Below, piece after piece: positions 21,570-22,527 of a stretch of DNA of 22,527 nt. The stretch covers positions 1 to 22,527 of the forward strand of contig MNRO01000015.1 in assembly GCA_001915995.1 (NCBI GenBank), in the 5' to 3' direction. The position numbers and the translations under genes are program-made. Positions within the stretch are counted from its first letter, which is position 1, and each line of letters opens with the position of its first letter. The notes beneath the pieces were generated by a model that searched no databases, was not told the DNA's origin, and worked only from the letters and a program-made list of their open reading frames with translations. This DNA is from Clostridium sp. 26_21 (GTDB lineage Bacteria > Bacillota > Clostridia > TANB77 > CAG-508).

Positions 21570-22527
21570 ATGGAAGAAATGTTTGATATAGAGAAATTCA
21601 ATATAATAAGTGATGAAGAAAATTACTACTTTTTCAGGTCATTAGAACCAGGAGACATACAAGACCTAGAAGAAAAAAATATAAAAGATGAAAACGAAAA
21701 CTATATAAGAATAAGAACAGACAGAGAAAGATGGGAAGAAACACATAGTTTAACACCAAGATGGAACTCAGAAAGTCAAGTAACATTAGAAGAAATGTAC
21801 AACCATATAAAAACACCATATAGTTTAGAAACAAATTGTATTTCATTATCAAGCAATGCCAATGTAGCAAGAACATATGGAGAAACATTTAGTGATAAAT
21901 ATGTAATGATAAAAGTTCCAAAAAAAGAAATGGGGCAAAGAGTATACAATGCAGGCCAATATATGCTATCAGAAATAGCCAAAAAAGTTCAAGAAAGAAT
22001 AGCTCAAGGAAATATTCCAGAAGAAGTATTAGAAGATTTTAAAAAGATAGATGAAGCTAAAAAATCAGAAGATTTAAAAGATATAATAAGAGTAAAATAT
22101 ACAGCACCAAAAGGAATAGATACAAGCAAATCTGGAATGAAAAAGGGTATAGCATATAAAGCACCACTTTCAAGAATAAGTAGTTTCCAAGCATTAGATG
22201 AAGAGCAAATGTTAGAAAAAAATAAAATAGTAGCTAAACTAACAATATTAGAGCAAAAAGGATTAATGGAAACACTTGTCCCAAGAATAAAAACAAATAG
22301 TCAACTAATAAGCACAATGGGAAGTGCATTTGCATCAGGAGAGCAAATATATTATGGAGATATAGAAGGAGATAGAATAACAGATATATCAAAAGAATTA
22401 TTAGATATGTTTGCATTAATACAACAAACAGAAAATCAAGATAAACAAATTGTAAATGAATTAAAAACAGAATTAGTAAAATATATAACCAAAGGTGGAA
22501 AATTAGAAATACCAGAAGAAAGCCTAT
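21570..22527 (+). CDS. Large protein with possible ADP-ribosyltransferase-like N-terminus (3' end outside the window)
   Basis: An open frame runs from the ATG at 21570 (SD CAGGAGAAAG) to the window edge, 319 codons without a stop. It has no signal peptide or membrane helix. The N-terminal 110-130 residues have features of the ADP-ribosyltransferase fold: an Arg in a strand (NYYFFRSLEPGD), then a TNCISLSSNANVARTYGE stretch that resembles the S-T-S strand and following helix of ARTs, and the strand KYVMIKVPKKEMG. The expected catalytic Glu cannot be assigned with confidence (possibly in the QYMLSEI region). The rest is helical, with LEKNKIVAKLTILEQKG and IYYGDIEGDRITDISKELLD. I have the impression of a large uncharacterised family in uncultured Firmicutes. 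Codon use is strongly A-ending, like its neighbours. An ART role is a guess. Confidence 0.6.
   Translation, partial: MEEMFDIEKFNIISDEENYYFFRSLEPGDIQDLEEKNIKDENENYIRIRTDRERWEETHSLTPRWNSESQVTLEEMYNHIKTPYSLETNCISLSSNANVARTYGETFSDKYVMIKVPKKEMGQRVYNAGQYMLSEIAKKVQERIAQGNIPEEVLEDFKKIDEAKKSEDLKDIIRVKYTAPKGIDTSKSGMKKGIAYKAPLSRISSFQALDEEQMLEKNKIVAKLTILEQKGLMETLVPRIKTNSQLISTMGSAFASGEQIYYGDIEGDRITDISKELLDMFALIQQTENQDKQIVNELKTELVKYITKGGKLEIPEESL

Noticed and set aside
1..22527. CRISPR arrays, insertion sequences, phage genes
   Set aside because: No regular direct repeats, transposase or integrase motifs, or terminal inverted repeats were seen on either strand.

Overview
The window is about 22.5 kb of very AT-rich bacterial DNA (codons strongly biased to A/T, Arg mostly AGA). 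Gene order, Shine-Dalgarno (SD) sequences, the Asp23/AmaP envelope cluster, a sortase, the short ProRS form and AdhE all point to a Firmicute, most likely an uncultured anaerobic gut clostridial lineage. This placement is inferred from content; no phylogeny was run.

Layout. 1-3.65 kb: the 3' end of lepA, then rlmB, a large membrane-anchored extracytoplasmic protein of unknown function and a sortase, closed by a strong terminator. 3.67-4.35 kb: an M15-like peptidase plus peptidoglycan-binding protein whose reading frame is broken twice by single extra C residues, both creating a CGG codon. 4.41-4.73 kb: a promoter-driven tRNA cluster (Val, a 5'-truncated Asp, Phe) with a terminator. 4.73-7.18 kb: a small leftward gene, then scpB and proS. 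7.2-10.27 kb: the syntenic cluster asp23 - amaP - DUF2273 - nusB - xseA (envelope stress, transcription antitermination, DNA repair). 10.3-12.2 kb: a small anchored protein, a YlbF/YmcA-family protein, a YugP-like membrane metallopeptidase and secG. 12.3-14.2 kb: rnr (RNase R), converging on a leftward MgtA-type P-type ATPase (14.26-16.87 kb). 17.0-19.75 kb: adhE behind a strong promoter and a terminator-like leader hairpin. 19.8-22.5 kb: a lineage-specific tail with a decayed ORF, two unrecognised small proteins and the start of a large protein with an ADP-ribosyltransferase-like N-terminus.

Most of the window is housekeeping. The most unusual signal is the peptidase gene at 3670-4352. Its conserved SxHxxGxAxD zinc motif is restored only if the ribosome (or the annotator) skips one C at each of two sites with the sequence U-CGG-A. 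In the coding genes I scanned, CGG does not occur as an in-frame codon anywhere else in the window. This fits +1 frameshifting at a very rare or unassigned codon, but two nearby sequence errors or a young pseudogene remain possible, and the truncated tRNA-Asp 600 bp away is a reason to check the assembly there. Other second-look items are a hairpin that bridges SD and start codon of nusB, a perfect internal SD/ATG at the domain junction of adhE, and the adhE leader hairpin.
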